Shown: positions 40,235 through 50,398, counted from the stretch's first letter. The stretch is 64,000 nt of DNA from Atopobacter phocae ATCC BAA-285 (GCF_000526675.1 NZ_JAGN01000001.1:1-64000), one strand, 5' to 3'. The notes: a model not told the origin generated them from the letters alone. Program-made: numbers and translations.

Positions 40235-40928
40235 TTTATTTTATATTGGTTCAGCTTTTATTGCAGGTATATTATCATTTTTATCACCGTGTATCTTACC
40301 ATTGTTACCTGTATATTTAGGTATTTTAGTAGATGATACAGGGACAGCAAGTTTTAAGTTCTTTAATTTAACCATCTATCGAAAACCATTAATTAAAACC
40401 ATTTGTTTTGTACTAGGATTATCTATAGTTTTTATCTCTTTAGGGATAGGTGCAGGACTCTTTGGACAATTGCTTAATCAACCGTATTTACATTTAGTAA
40501 TGGGTGCTTTAATGATTGTATTAGGTGCGCATCAAGCAGGTTTTATTCAATTAGATTTGTTACAACGGCAGAAATCAGTCCAATTTTCGTCAAGTGGGAA
40601 AGGTAATTATTGGAGTGCGTTTTTATTAGGATTAAGTTTTAGTTTCGGATGGACCCCTTGTATTGGGCCAGTACTTAGTGCGATTCTTGTGTTATCACTT
40701 TCAGGAAATGTATTTACAGGGGCATTACTAACTGCAGTTTATTCTTTAGGAGTATCTGTTCCATTTTTAATGTTAGCGATTGTTTCCAGTTGGTTAATTA
40801 AGCATCTTAATAAATTAAAAAAACATATGGGATTAATCAAAAAAATAGGTGGTATTTTAATTATCGTCATGGGTGTTTTAGTGATGTTAGGACAAGTTAA
40901 TTTATTGACAACACTTTTTATGAATTAA
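40224..40928 (+). CDS. ccdA: CcdA-type thiol:disulfide interchange membrane protein
   Basis: 234 residues with six transmembrane helices. The two redox cysteines are in SPCILPLLPVY (residue about 23) and FGWTPCIGPVL (residue about 150). It carries electrons from cytoplasmic thioredoxin across the membrane to external thioredoxin-like proteins. Its partner is encoded next, 47 nt downstream. Overlap with the kinase gene shows one operon. Confidence 0.94.
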   Translation: MEFNLFYIGSAFIAGILSFLSPCILPLLPVYLGILVDDTGTASFKFFNLTIYRKPLIKTICFVLGLSIVFISLGIGAGLFGQLLNQPYLHLVMGALMIVLGAHQAGFIQLDLLQRQKSVQFSSSGKGNYWSAFLLGLSFSFGWTPCIGPVLSAILVLSLSGNVFTGALLTAVYSLGVSVPFLMLAIVSSWLIKHLNKLKKHMGLIKKIGGILIIVMGVLVMLGQVNLLTTLFMN

Positions 40929-40975
40929 AAATTTTTGAATGTTTTAAAGTGAAAATAAAAAAGGACGTGGAATGT

Positions 40976-41557
40976 ATGAATAAATGGATAAAAAATTGGA
41001 TGTTATTAAGTAGTTGTTTCTTATTAGGAGCATGTTCAATGCCAATGAACCAACAAAAAAAAGATGAAATGAAGATGGAAGAAAAAGAAAAGACGACGAT
41101 GGAAGATACCTCTATGAATATGACAGATGAAGATAAAGATGTTTCACAAGTAGTAAATTTTGAACTAAAAGATATTGATGGCAATCTAGTCAAACGTTCA
41201 GATTTTGAAGGACAAAAAGTCGTACTAAAACTATGGGCATCATGGTGTCCTATCTGTTTAGCAACTTTGGAAGATAGTGATAAATTAGCTGAAAAAGATA
41301 CCGATTATAAATTCATTTCAATAGTTTCACCTGGACATAATAATGAAAAAAGTAAAGCAGATTTTGTTAAATGGTATAAAAAATTTGATTATAAGCATCT
41401 ACCTGTTTTGATGGATGAACAAGGTGATTTAATTGAACAATTTAATGTTCGTGGATATCCAACAATGATTATTTTAAATGAAAGAGGTGAAATTGAACAA
41501 GTTTTACCAGGTCATTTGGATCAAAAGGGAATTGAACGACTCATTCAAAATAAATAA
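40976..41557 (+). CDS. Thioredoxin-like lipoprotein (TlpA/Etrx type)
   Basis: 193 residues. A signal peptide with lipobox LLGAC places the mature N-terminal Cys at residue 20 on the outer face of the membrane. A Met/Lys/Glu-rich linker follows, then a TlpA-like thioredoxin domain with active site WASWCPICL near residue 95 and cis-Pro in GYPTMII. It should pass electrons from CcdA to the MsrAB enzyme encoded next, as Etrx1 does in Streptococcus pneumoniae. The start at ATG 40976 is chosen from the signal peptide; the GTG at 40949 would add nine residues. Confidence 0.93.
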   Translation: MNKWIKNWMLLSSCFLLGACSMPMNQQKKDEMKMEEKEKTTMEDTSMNMTDEDKDVSQVVNFELKDIDGNLVKRSDFEGQKVVLKLWASWCPICLATLEDSDKLAEKDTDYKFISIVSPGHNNEKSKADFVKWYKKFDYKHLPVLMDEQGDLIEQFNVRGYPTMIILNERGEIEQVLPGHLDQKGIERLIQNK

Positions 41558-41593
41558 TTAAATATCTTATTGTACGAATGAAGGAGGAAGTAG

Positions 41594-42700
41594 ATGAAAC
41601 GTATTATAGCAGTAGCTATTATCACGCTTAGTAGCCTTTTAATTGCCTGGACAATATATCAGGTCAATGCAAAGGCATCTGATTCAATGGAAGCAAAAGT
41701 TGAAAAAATAGTGACTAACAAACCCAATAAAGTAATCAATCAAAAAAACATAAAGTCAAGTGGTCGTACAAAAGAAATCTATTTAGCGGGTGGATGTTTT
41801 TGGGGATTAGAGGCCTATTACGAACAAATTAATGGTGTAGAGGATGTTACGGTAGGATATGGCAATGGTCAAACTGAATCTACATCATACCAGCTGATTG
41901 GACGAACGGGTCATGCTGAAACGGTACATATTAAATATGATCCAGCAGTGGTCAGTTTACGCGATTTATTACTGTATTATTTTAGAGTCGTGGATCCTAC
42001 AAGTTTGAATCAGCAAGGAAATGATAAAGGAAAACAATATCGAACAGGTATTTATTATACTGATGAAGGAGACTTATCAACAATTAACCAATTAATGGCA
42101 GAAGAATCGCAAAAGTATAGTCAACCATTAGTAGTGGAAGTAGCACCTCTTAAACATTATGTTTTGGCAGAAGATTATCATCAGGATTACTTACAAAAGA
42201 ATCCATCAGGATATTGTCATATTGATGTCAGTAAAGCAAACGATCCAATTATCGATTTAAAAAAATACCCAAAACCGTCAGATCGTGAACTGAAAGAACG
42301 TTTGACAGCAGAACAGTATGCAGTTACGCAAACTAATGATACCGAACGAGCCTTTTCAAATGAATATTGGGACAATACAGAAGCAGGATTATATGTTGAT
42401 GTCGCAACAGGTGAACCACTTTTTTCATCCCGAGATAAATTTGAATCAGGTTGTGGTTGGCCTAGTTTCACACGTCCGATTAGTTCAGAAGTTGTTACTT
42501 ATCACGATGATCATTCATTCCATATGAATCGTATCGAAGTACGTAGTCGATCTGGTCATTCACATTTAGGTCATGTATTTGAAGATGGGCCGAAAGACCA
42601 AGGTGGATTGCGATTTTGTATTAATAGTTCATCGATTCAGTTTATTCCAAAAGATAAAATGACGGAAAAAGGATATGGTTATTTATTAAGTGAAATATAA
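41594..42700 (+). CDS. msrAB: Membrane-anchored peptide methionine sulfoxide reductase MsrAB
   Basis: 368 residues. An N-terminal signal anchor (residues 4-24), the MsrA domain with [12 protein letters not shown] near residue 65, and the MsrB domain with [21 protein letters not shown] and the catalytic Cys in LRFCINSS. It repairs both Met-S-oxide and Met-R-oxide on extracytoplasmic proteins. The MsrB part lacks the CxxC zinc pairs ([13 protein letters not shown] instead). It is the last gene of the five-gene operon; an intrinsic terminator follows. Confidence 0.95.
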   Translation: MKRIIAVAIITLSSLLIAWTIYQVNAKASDSMEAKVEKIVTNKPNKVINQKNIKSSGRTKEIYLAGGCFWGLEAYYEQINGVEDVTVGYGNGQTESTSYQLIGRTGHAETVHIKYDPAVVSLRDLLLYYFRVVDPTSLNQQGNDKGKQYRTGIYYTDEGDLSTINQLMAEESQKYSQPLVVEVAPLKHYVLAEDYHQDYLQKNPSGYCHIDVSKANDPIIDLKKYPKPSDRELKERLTAEQYAVTQTNDTERAFSNEYWDNTEAGLYVDVATGEPLFSSRDKFESGCGWPSFTRPISSEVVTYHDDHSFHMNRIEVRSRSGHSHLGHVFEDGPKDQGGLRFCINSSSIQFIPKDKMTEKGYGYLLSEI

Positions 42701-42727
42701 ACGTCGAATGACAAATATTTTTTAGTG

Positions 42728-42758
42728 AACAGTAGCAATGATGCTACTGTTTTTTTTA
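42728..42758 (+). terminator. msrAB operon terminator
   Basis: AACAGTAGCA/TGCTACTGTT (42728-42737, 42742-42751) with a 4-nt loop and eight T. Confidence 0.9.
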
Positions 42759-42834
42759 TGGTGGAACAATTATTGCTAGGTGGATTTTTACATTTAATTT
42801 TCATATAATAGAGAAACAGAAAAGAGGGGATGGA

Positions 42835-43149
42835 ATGACTAAACAAAACTATCATTATCCAATTGATTTAAGTTGGAACCATCAAGAAATAAAAGATGTG
42901 ATTAATTTTTTTACAGTGGTCGAAGACGTGTACGAGCAAGGCGTCGATTATGAAAATGTCTTAATGAGTTATAAAACGTTTAAAAACGTTGTTCCTAGTA
43001 AAAGTGAAGAAAGGCAAATTTCACGCGATTTTGAAGAAGTGAGTGGTTATTCAATTTATCGAGTAGTTACTTCTGCAAAAGAATTAAAACAACAATTTCT
43101 CGAAATAAAAACACCAATTAAGAAATCTAAAAAAAGACTAAAATTATAA
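42835..43149 (+). CDS. UPF0223 family protein (YktA-like)
   Basis: 104 residues. The pattern YPIDLSWNHQEIKDVINFFTVVEDVYEQGVD and YKTFKNVVPSKSEERQI, SGYSIYRVV matches the UPF0223 family. Function unknown. The C-terminus is a Lys tail. It precedes the inositol-monophosphatase-like gene by 12 nt, a common pairing in lactic acid bacteria. Confidence 0.9.
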   Translation: MTKQNYHYPIDLSWNHQEIKDVINFFTVVEDVYEQGVDYENVLMSYKTFKNVVPSKSEERQISRDFEEVSGYSIYRVVTSAKELKQQFLEIKTPIKKSKKRLKL

Positions 43150-43161
43150 GGGGTAGTAAAA

Positions 43162-43956
43162 ATGAATAATGAAATAATAAAACGTTTAGAGTTAGGGAAA
43201 GAATGGATTCTTTCCGCCCATGATTTTTTAATGAATCATTTAAACGATCCATTAGTAGTTGAAGAAAAGAAAGATCGGACGGATGTAGTTACGCAGTTAG
43301 ATAAAGAAGTAGAGGAACGGATTGTTAGTAATATCCGCCAGTATTTTCCTAATGATCGCATTTTAGGAGAAGAACAAACAGCAGAAAGTGAAATTATTGG
43401 ACAAGGAAATGAATGGATATTAGATCCAATTGATGGCACAATGAATTTTGTTCAAGGACAACGACAATTTGGTATGATGTTAGCATTTTATCAAGAAGGT
43501 ATTGGACAATTTGGAATGATTGTTGAAGGTGGAACTGGGAATATTTTAGTAGCGATTAAAGGAGAAGGCGTTTATTGGAATGATCGCCGTATTACTCCAA
43601 CGGATTTATCTGTTGAAAATAGTCTAGTTGAAATGAGTGCTCGTGTACCGATTCATCGTCCTCAACTCACGCGATATTTAATTGAAGAATCATTAGGAAT
43701 TAGAATTACGGGAGCAGCCTCTTTATGTACAATTGCCATTGTATTGGGAACACGAAGCAGTTATATTTCTTCTGTATTAGCACCATGGGATACAGCAGTT
43801 GCACGTATAATATTTAAGGAATTTGGTTTCCATTTAACAACATGGACAGGTGAAGAACTACCATTAATGAATTATGGGCCAGTCTTAATGGCGAGCTCAG
43901 CAGCTTATCCAACACTCTTAAACGCCCTTGAAATATTCGATTGTGATGTAGAATAG
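43162..43956 (+). CDS. Inositol monophosphatase family protein
   Basis: 264 residues. Metal-site motifs GEEQTAES, WILDPIDGTMNF near residue 92, and APWDTAVARII near residue 212 belong to the lithium-sensitive phosphatase fold (IMPase, SuhB, CysQ). It probably dephosphorylates a sugar phosphate or inositol phosphate; the exact substrate cannot be read from the sequence. Probably co-transcribed with the UPF0223 gene. Confidence 0.92.
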   Translation: MNNEIIKRLELGKEWILSAHDFLMNHLNDPLVVEEKKDRTDVVTQLDKEVEERIVSNIRQYFPNDRILGEEQTAESEIIGQGNEWILDPIDGTMNFVQGQRQFGMMLAFYQEGIGQFGMIVEGGTGNILVAIKGEGVYWNDRRITPTDLSVENSLVEMSARVPIHRPQLTRYLIEESLGIRITGAASLCTIAIVLGTRSSYISSVLAPWDTAVARIIFKEFGFHLTTWTGEELPLMNYGPVLMASSAAYPTLLNALEIFDCDVE

Positions 43957-44066
43957 CCAACTAATTTATAAAGTAAACGTTTTTATTACAAATGGTAGCG
44001 TTTTTATCGATAAAATTGTTTTTATCACTGGTGATTCATGGTAAAATAACATTAGTTATGATGCTT

Positions 44067-44096
44067 AAAGGCCTCTATGTGAGGTCTTTTCTTTAT
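44067..44096 (+). terminator. Terminator-like hairpin in the typA leader
   Basis: AAAGGCCTC (44067-44075) pairs with GAGGTCTTT (44081-44089) with one G-U and is followed by TCTTT. It lies 56 nt before typA and may be the end of the upstream transcript or an attenuator. Confidence 0.55.
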
Positions 44097-44151
44097 GGTA
44101 GAAATGATTGATAAAACCCCTCATTTTGCCAGATACGTAGGAGGAAGATAA

Positions 44152-45993
44152 ATGCAACAACGTCAAGATATACGAAATGTAGCAATAATTGCCCATGTCG
44201 ATCATGGGAAAACAAGTTTAGTGAATGAATTGTTAAAACAATCGGATACATTAGATGCTCACAAGGAATTAGCAGAGCGTGCGATGGACCGTAATGATTT
44301 AGAAAAAGAACGTGGAATTACAATTTTAGCTAAAAATACAGCAGTTAATTATCAAGGTACTCGAATTAATATTATGGATACACCAGGACATGCCGATTTC
44401 GGTGGAGAAGTGGAACGTATCATGAAAATGGTTGATGGAGTGTTATTAGTTGTTGATGCTTATGAAGGCACAATGCCACAAACTCGATTTGTTTTAAAGA
44501 AAGCTTTAGATCAAGGGTTAGTGCCAATTGTTGTTGTGAACAAAATAGATAAACCATCAGCTCGACCAATGGAAGTTATTGATGAAGTTCTTGATTTATT
44601 TATTGAATTAGGTGCAGATGAAGATCAATTAGAATTCCCTGTTTTATTTGCTTCGGCTTTAAACGGAACAAGTAGCCGTTCTGATGATCCAAGTGAGCAA
44701 TTAGAAACGATGGATCCGATTTTTGAAACAATATTAGAATATATTCCAGCACCAGTAGATAATCGTGAAGAGCCTTTACAGTTCCAAGTGGCTTTATTGG
44801 ATTATAATGATTATGTTGGCCGTATCGGAGTAGGTCGTGTATTCCGTGGTTCAATTAAAGTTGGAGATCAAGTTTCTGTTATGAAATTAGATGGTTCATC
44901 TAAGAACTTCCGTGTAACCAAATTGTTTGGTTATTTAGGATTAGATCGTGTAGAAATTGAAGAGGCATTTGCTGGAGATTTAATCGCGGTGTCAGGTATG
45001 GAAGATATTTTCGTTGGTGAAACGATTACACCAGTGGATGTTCAAGAAGCTTTACCTGTACTACGTATAGACGAACCAACTTTACAAATGACTTTCTTAA
45101 CTAATAATTCACCATTTGCAGGTCGAGAAGGTAAATTTGTAACGTCTCGTAAACTTGAAGAACGTTTAATGCGTGAATTACATACAGATGTTTCTTTAAA
45201 GATTGAAAATACAGATTCACCAGATGCATGGGTTGTATCAGGTCGTGGCGAGTTGCATTTAGCGATATTAGTTGAAACAATGCGTCGAGAAGGTTATGAA
45301 TTACAAGTGTCTCGTCCAAAAGTAATTAAAAAAGAAATTGATGGTGTAATTTGTGAGCCATATGAACGAGTACAAATTGATACGCCAGAAGAATATGCTG
45401 GAAGTATTATTGAAACAATGGGACAGCGTAAGGGTGAAATGCAAGACATGGTCCATTCAGATAATGGACAAGTTCGCTTAGTATTCCTTGTGCCAGCTCG
45501 TGGTTTGATTGGATATACTACAGAATTCTTATCTATGACTCATGGATATGGTATTATTAACCACACGTTTGAGGCCTATATGCCAATGCTAAACGAAAAC
45601 CTTGGTGGTCGTCGCAATGGGGCTCTTGTTGCAACTGAAACAGGAAAAACTACTACGTATGGAATTATGGGGGTTGAAGACCGTGGTGTGATTTTCATCG
45701 CTCCAGGTGTCGATATATACGAAGGAATGATTGTTGGAGAGCATTCTCGTGAAAATGACTTATCAGTCAATATTACAAAAGCTAAACAACAAACTAATGT
45801 TCGTAGTGCTACGAAAGACCAAACTAATGTGATTAAAACGCCACGTACTTTATCTTTAGAAGAGTCGTTAGAATTTCTAGCAGATGATGAGTACTGTGAA
45901 GTAACACCTGAAAGTATTCGTTTGCGTAAACAAATCTTAAACAAAAACGAACGTGAAAAGAATGCAAAACGCGCAAAGAAAAATCAAATTTAA
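44152..45993 (+). CDS. typA: Translational GTPase TypA/BipA
   Basis: 613 residues. G1 AHVDHGKTS near residue 17, switch region ERGITI, G3 [11 protein letters not shown]4 NKIDK, then EF-G-like domains II, III and V and a BipA-specific C-terminal domain. It binds the ribosome and aids 50S assembly and stress adaptation, especially in the cold. Good AGGAGG ribosome-binding site. Confidence 0.97.
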   Translation: MQQRQDIRNVAIIAHVDHGKTSLVNELLKQSDTLDAHKELAERAMDRNDLEKERGITILAKNTAVNYQGTRINIMDTPGHADFGGEVERIMKMVDGVLLVVDAYEGTMPQTRFVLKKALDQGLVPIVVVNKIDKPSARPMEVIDEVLDLFIELGADEDQLEFPVLFASALNGTSSRSDDPSEQLETMDPIFETILEYIPAPVDNREEPLQFQVALLDYNDYVGRIGVGRVFRGSIKVGDQVSVMKLDGSSKNFRVTKLFGYLGLDRVEIEEAFAGDLIAVSGMEDIFVGETITPVDVQEALPVLRIDEPTLQMTFLTNNSPFAGREGKFVTSRKLEERLMRELHTDVSLKIENTDSPDAWVVSGRGELHLAILVETMRREGYELQVSRPKVIKKEIDGVICEPYERVQIDTPEEYAGSIIETMGQRKGEMQDMVHSDNGQVRLVFLVPARGLIGYTTEFLSMTHGYGIINHTFEAYMPMLNENLGGRRNGALVATETGKTTTYGIMGVEDRGVIFIAPGVDIYEGMIVGEHSRENDLSVNITKAKQQTNVRSATKDQTNVIKTPRTLSLEESLEFLADDEYCEVTPESIRLRKQILNKNEREKNAKRAKKNQI

Positions 45994-46036
45994 TTAATTA
46001 AACTATAGAATATTAAGCATAACTTAATTTGTAGGT

Positions 46037-46084
46037 TAAAGAAGATGAAGTTTCCTTTTAGGTATTCTTTGTCTTCTTTTTTTA
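46037..46084 (+). terminator. Probable terminator after typA
   Basis: AAAGAAGA at 46038-46045 pairs with TCTTCTTT at 46072-46079, with a large loop and a T-tail. Confidence 0.5.
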
Positions 46085-46235
46085 TATCAATTTGACAATA
46101 GATAGTTTTTTAATAGATTGTTTGATCATCTTTGAATTCTTTATAATGATTTTAATTCACCAATTTAGTGAGATAAATTTTTCTTCAAATTAAAACATGT
46201 TATAATGGTGTAGAAAATATCTGAGGAGGTATAGG

Positions 46236-46490
46236 ATGAACGATAAGGCTAGAACAGTTTTGAAAGAAAATGCGGATGCAATTTATCAATTAATTATGAG
46301 TCAAAAAAATCATTTGTGTTTGTCTGAATGCCCTGCGTTTGAAGAAGTAGTGGATACTCAATTATTTGGATTATCAAAACAGCTTGAGTTTGCTGTTGCA
46401 ATTGGCGAGTTATCACAAAAAGAAAGTCAACAAATGATTAATCAACTTGAGGGGTTATTGGATGAAATTTATCAAGAGACTTACAAGTAG
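46236..46490 (+). CDS. ylaN: YlaN family protein (DUF1507)
   Basis: 84 residues, with CLSECPAFEEVVDTQLFGLSKQLEFAVAIG as the conserved core. YlaN is a small Firmicutes protein linked to iron homeostasis and Fur in Bacillus subtilis and Staphylococcus aureus. It is followed by ftsW, which starts inside its 3' end, as in Bacillus. Confidence 0.94.
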   Translation: MNDKARTVLKENADAIYQLIMSQKNHLCLSECPAFEEVVDTQLFGLSKQLEFAVAIGELSQKESQQMINQLEGLLDEIYQETYK

Positions 46491-47769
46491 AGTAATGAAA
46501 CGGCATCCCCTGCGTTTAAATCTATCGTTAAAAGAGCGCATTGAAAATTTAAATCGACCGATTTGGTTATCATATATAGCTCTTTTGGTGATTGGATTTT
46601 TGGCTATAATGAGTGCAAAAGGTCAACCAACAGATATAGTCCAAACATGGTATTCTGCTGTAATGATTAAGCAACTTGTTATTATAGCAATTTCATTAGT
46701 AGTAACATTTTCGGTACAATTATTTGTACCGTACTTCATAAAGAATCATGCGCTAATGTGGATTGGCTTTGTCATTTTAATGGCCTTATTATTATTAGTA
46801 TTAATAGTTGGTCAAAAAGTAAATGGAGCTAAAAGTTGGCTAATGATAGGAGGTTTTCAACTTCAACCGTCAGAATTTGTAAAACCTTTTCTTATTTGGT
46901 GGCTATCCGTTTCTTTTGTAGATTTGAAAAAAAATAAATTTGCTATGAGTGATGGTCTTTCATTTTTCTTTGAAAAGTTACCCAAAAAAGAATCGCACCA
47001 ACGATGGTTTGTTTATAGTGTACCGCTCATGTTTCTAATCTTTATAATCGGTCAACCCGACATAGGAACATTTGCCATCATCGTGACATTATGTTGGTTA
47101 TTATTCTTTATTTCCAATCGCTTCAAATATGACTTACATTTTACCATTGGATTTCTATTACTTGGAATTGGTGTTATTTGGTTTGTGCCTCTATCTATTT
47201 TAAAATTTATGCCACCCCATATCTTTTCGCGGTTTTTAGCTTTTAGAGAGCCTTTTCTTCATACGAATGGACCTAGTTTTCAAGTGATTCGAGGTATCAT
47301 GGCAGTGTCACGTGGTGGATTAATAGGTGTTGGGCCAGGAGCTAGTCTATTTAAAACAGGTTATCTTCCAGAAGCATCGACGGATTTTATTATGGCGATT
47401 GTCGCTGAAGAATATGGTTTAATAGGAGTTACTGTTGTTTTAAGTATTCTAGTATTTCTAATTAATTATTTGTTTTATCAAGCTTTAACAGCCAATACTA
47501 TTTTAAATAAATATATCTTATTTGGAGTAGGTGCTTTATTCTTCTTACAAAGTTTTATTAATTTAGGTGGGATGATTGGATTAATACCATTAACAGGCGT
47601 GACTTTACCGTTTATTAGTTATGGTGGTTCAAGTTCATTATCGTCCAGTTTAGCTTTAGGATTAGCTTTGGGAAGTATAGAGTATGAAAAAGAACAATTG
47701 CGTATCGGCCGACAAATGAAGACAAAGCAGCTAACTCGTTCAAGGCTGAGTAGAAAGGAAGAACTGTGA
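46462..47769 (+). CDS. ftsW: FtsW/RodA/SpoVE family peptidoglycan polymerase
   Basis: 435 residues from ATG 46462 (GAGGGG 7 nt upstream, inside ylaN). Ten hydrophobic segments. The SEDS hallmark regions GAKSWLMIGGFQLQPSEFVKP, VGPGASLFKTGYLPEASTDFI and GGSSSLSSSLALG are present. It polymerises lipid II into glycan strands with a cognate class B PBP. Location after ylaN favours FtsW (division) over RodA. The C-terminal tail is basic. Confidence 0.93.
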   Translation: MKFIKRLTSRVMKRHPLRLNLSLKERIENLNRPIWLSYIALLVIGFLAIMSAKGQPTDIVQTWYSAVMIKQLVIIAISLVVTFSVQLFVPYFIKNHALMWIGFVILMALLLLVLIVGQKVNGAKSWLMIGGFQLQPSEFVKPFLIWWLSVSFVDLKKNKFAMSDGLSFFFEKLPKKESHQRWFVYSVPLMFLIFIIGQPDIGTFAIIVTLCWLLFFISNRFKYDLHFTIGFLLLGIGVIWFVPLSILKFMPPHIFSRFLAFREPFLHTNGPSFQVIRGIMAVSRGGLIGVGPGASLFKTGYLPEASTDFIMAIVAEEYGLIGVTVVLSILVFLINYLFYQALTANTILNKYILFGVGALFFLQSFINLGGMIGLIPLTGVTLPFISYGGSSSLSSSLALGLALGSIEYEKEQLRIGRQMKTKQLTRSRLSRKEEL

Positions 47770-48839
47770 AACGATATATTAGTACCTATTTCATCATTGT
47801 CATAGTAGGTCTTCTCGTTGTTTATTGGATGCCATTATCTTTGCATAATAGCAGCGATACAGAAATTAAAGATAGTTCAATTGAACAAAAGCATGAAGAA
47901 ATTACTGCGTTGCCTCCAGCGCTAGGTTTTTCGCAGTGGATAAATCAATCATCGGATAGTTTTTTGGGAAAGTTTGGAGAGCCAAATTTAAAAATTGAGG
48001 TAAACGATAAACGGAAAATTTGGTATTATCAAATAGAGGAATCAGATCAATTGATTGTACAAATTGACCAAAATAATGTAAGTAGTATTATTGATTTGGG
48101 ACATCAAATTAACTCGGGTTATTTTACTGGTCATATGACTACCGATCATTTAAAAGATGAATTAAAAGTTCAGTCATCTTTTAAAGTATTTGATTTAAAT
48201 GAATCTGATTCTCGAGTCTTTAAGCTAAGAAAACATGAAAGTAAATATGCACCATTATTTGAATTTGATAATGAGACATTTGCAATTACTTGGTTTAATC
48301 AATCGAAACAATTAATCGGTGTATATTACTTAAATAAAGAGCAATTGTACCACTCAAATTTATATGAAGGTGCTCCAACGTATGTTCATAAAGAATATTT
48401 CAAAACGAAAGATAGTAGAGACTGGACATTGTTGTGGAATCAAATTGTTAATGTATCAAGGACGTTTGAAATGAAGCCAGAGGATAATGTACAGCAAAAT
48501 CTATTAATAGATAATCAATGGTTAGCTCAACATGGTTTAGAAACATTAAATGGTCATATTAAAGAGCATAGTGACAAATTATTAACAGAAACAGAAATAC
48601 GTAAAGTGTTCAATCAGAATATTAATTCATCATCTTATCATTTGATGTTAACCAATCAATTTGAAAGTTTTGGTTCTTGGCTGCATTTTGTTTTAAAAGA
48701 CCAAAATCGTCAACAAACTTTTTTTGAAAAAGGTTTATATAATCAAAGTGCACTTGTTCAGTGTGGACCACATGCATTGTGGATATTTAGTAATCATCTT
48801 AGTGATGAATTAATAAAGGAGGAAGTTGATGACCTTTAA
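47766..48839 (+). CDS. CAP-associated-domain protein, YlbC-like
   Basis: 357 residues, GTG start overlapping the ftsW stop. An N-terminal anchor (residues 4-24) and then LGKFGEPNLKIEVNDKRKIWYYQI, typical of the CAP-associated N-terminal domain (YlbC family). Position beside ylbG and rsmD also matches ylbC-like genes. The expected C-terminal CAP/SCP domain is divergent: HxxN- and Glu-type motifs are hard to recognise. It should be exported and membrane-bound, with an unknown role near the cell wall. Confidence 0.7.
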   Translation: MKRYISTYFIIVIVGLLVVYWMPLSLHNSSDTEIKDSSIEQKHEEITALPPALGFSQWINQSSDSFLGKFGEPNLKIEVNDKRKIWYYQIEESDQLIVQIDQNNVSSIIDLGHQINSGYFTGHMTTDHLKDELKVQSSFKVFDLNESDSRVFKLRKHESKYAPLFEFDNETFAITWFNQSKQLIGVYYLNKEQLYHSNLYEGAPTYVHKEYFKTKDSRDWTLLWNQIVNVSRTFEMKPEDNVQQNLLIDNQWLAQHGLETLNGHIKEHSDKLLTETEIRKVFNQNINSSSYHLMLTNQFESFGSWLHFVLKDQNRQQTFFEKGLYNQSALVQCGPHALWIFSNHLSDELIKEEVDDL

Positions 48840-49149
48840 AAAAAATCTCAGAAAAAAATTAGTTATTCATTTGTATACATTGAAAAAAATTAATCAATTG
48901 AAACGGTTTGGTTTTGTACATTACGTTTCACAACGTATGAAATATGTAGTGCTTTACGTAGATGATCATTATGCACAACAAACTCGACAAAAGTTGAATA
49001 AATTGCATTTTGTTCGCTCGATTGAAGAGGAAATTCCTGAAATTATTACAAAGGATTATTCTAATGTATTAGAGGAAGTCGTACAAGCTGAAACATTAAG
49101 TTTAAAAGACAATCCCTATAATATAGAGGAGAATAGCTCATGCAAATAA
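48829..49149 (+). CDS. ylbG: YlbG family protein (DUF2129/UPF0298)
   Basis: 106 residues, ATG 48829 after AGGAGG. LKKINQLKRFGFVHYVSQRMKYVVLYVD and FVRSIEEEIPEI are typical of DUF2129. Function unknown. Always close to rsmD and coaD in Firmicutes, as here. Confidence 0.9.
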   Translation: MTFKKNLRKKLVIHLYTLKKINQLKRFGFVHYVSQRMKYVVLYVDDHYAQQTRQKLNKLHFVRSIEEEIPEIITKDYSNVLEEVVQAETLSLKDNPYNIEENSSCK

Positions 49150-49697
49150 TTGCGGGAATGTATAAAAACAGAAAAATCCAAACATTAGAGGGGCAACAAA
49201 CACGTCCAACTAGTGCGAAAGTGAAAGAGTCTTTATTTCAAATGATTGGCCCATTTTTTGAAGGTGGACGTATGTTGGATATGTTTGGTGGAAGTGGTGC
49301 TGTAGCATTTGAAGCATTATCTCGTGGGATGGACGAAGTTGTAATTATTGAAAAAAATAGAAAAGCGCAACAGATTATTTCAAATAATCAAGAATTATTA
49401 AAAGCTAATGTCTCACTTATTAAAGGTGATGCACGCTATCAACTGAATAAAGTAGATGGAACATTTAATTTTGTATTTATTGATCCACCATATGACTTAG
49501 TTGATATCAAAAAAGATTTAATGTTGCTGAGTTATCATAAGCTTTTAAAGGAAGATGCTTTAATTTGTTGTGAAACAGATTTGCACACAGAATTTCCAAC
49601 TGAAGTCCCACAGTTTGAGTGGTTAACTACTAAAAAATACAAACGAACCCAGCTTGTTTTTTATCGTTTTGATTTATCAAAAGGAGAATCATTATGA
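49140..49697 (+). CDS. rsmD: 16S rRNA (guanine(966)-N(2))-methyltransferase
   Basis: 185 residues. IAGMYKNRKIQT with RPTSAKVKESLFQM, the SAM-binding MLDMFGGSGAVAFEALSRG near residue 44, and the catalytic FIDPPYDL. It modifies G966 of 16S rRNA. It overlaps ylbG and coaD by a few bases. Confidence 0.96.
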   Translation: MQIIAGMYKNRKIQTLEGQQTRPTSAKVKESLFQMIGPFFEGGRMLDMFGGSGAVAFEALSRGMDEVVIIEKNRKAQQIISNNQELLKANVSLIKGDARYQLNKVDGTFNFVFIDPPYDLVDIKKDLMLLSYHKLLKEDALICCETDLHTEFPTEVPQFEWLTTKKYKRTQLVFYRFDLSKGESL

Positions 49698-50176
49698 CAA
49701 TAGGGTTATTTGTTGGTAGTTTTGATCCAGTAACTTTAGGGCATGCAAATATTATTGAACGCAGTTTAAAATGTGTAGATAAATTATTGATTGCAGTGAG
49801 TGTGAACTCAGAAAAAAAAGGATGGTTGTCAATTGACCAACGCATGTCATTACTAGAACAATTGTATCAACATGAAGAACGTATAAAAGTTGTTCGGTTT
49901 GACAATGAATTGACAGTGCATTTTGCGAAAAAACACGGAGTAGACGTCTTGATTAGAGGCTTACGAACTAGTTCTGATTTTACTTATGAACAGCAAATTG
50001 GACAAATGAATAGAGCATTAGCACCAGAATTAGAAACAGTTTACTTAATTACAGACCCAGTTTATCAACATGTCAGTTCTTCTATGGCGCGTGAAATTGA
50101 TAAATATGATGGCGATTTATCATTATTATTACCTAAAAATATTGTGCAATTGGTCAAACAAATGCGTAATCAATGA
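49694..50176 (+). CDS. coaD: Phosphopantetheine adenylyltransferase
   Basis: 160 residues. The nucleotidyltransferase motif GSFDPVTLGHANII near residue 9 and the C-terminal QHVSSSMAREI (ISSTxxR-type motif) are complete. It makes dephospho-CoA in CoA synthesis. Coupled to rsmD (4-nt overlap), closed by a terminator. Confidence 0.97.
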   Translation: MTIGLFVGSFDPVTLGHANIIERSLKCVDKLLIAVSVNSEKKGWLSIDQRMSLLEQLYQHEERIKVVRFDNELTVHFAKKHGVDVLIRGLRTSSDFTYEQQIGQMNRALAPELETVYLITDPVYQHVSSSMAREIDKYDGDLSLLLPKNIVQLVKQMRNQ

Positions 50177-50184
50177 AATTATTT

Positions 50185-50222
50185 AAAAACTCTCTTACAT
50201 TTAATGTTTGAGAGTTTTTTGC
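50185..50222 (+). terminator. Terminator after coaD
   Basis: AAAACTCTC pairs with GAGAGTTTT around a partly paired loop; a T-run follows. Confidence 0.85.
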
Positions 50223-50300
50223 TAAGTAATATGATGCATAAAAATAGATTACATTTAAGAATTAAGTAAACGTGGCGACTATATGTTATGATGAATATAA

Positions 50301-50324
50301 AGTCAGTTTAATAGTCAGTTCAAT
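50301..50324 (+). repeat. Tandem 12-bp direct repeat upstream of the SDR gene
   Basis: AGTCAGTTTAAT is followed directly by AGTCAGTTCAAT. It lies 75 nt before the SDR start. A short hairpin, GTCCT/AGGAC, follows at about 50340-50366. Possible activator site. Confidence 0.55.
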
Positions 50325-50398
50325 ATTAGACTGTTCACGTCCTTTCAACAGATAAAAGTTAGGACTTTAAAATTAAAATAAAAAAGGAGTGTATACAC

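Noticed and set aside
45576-45944. A 122-codon minus-strand frame inside typA
   Set aside because: Shadow of a conserved gene; no ribosome-binding site or known domain.
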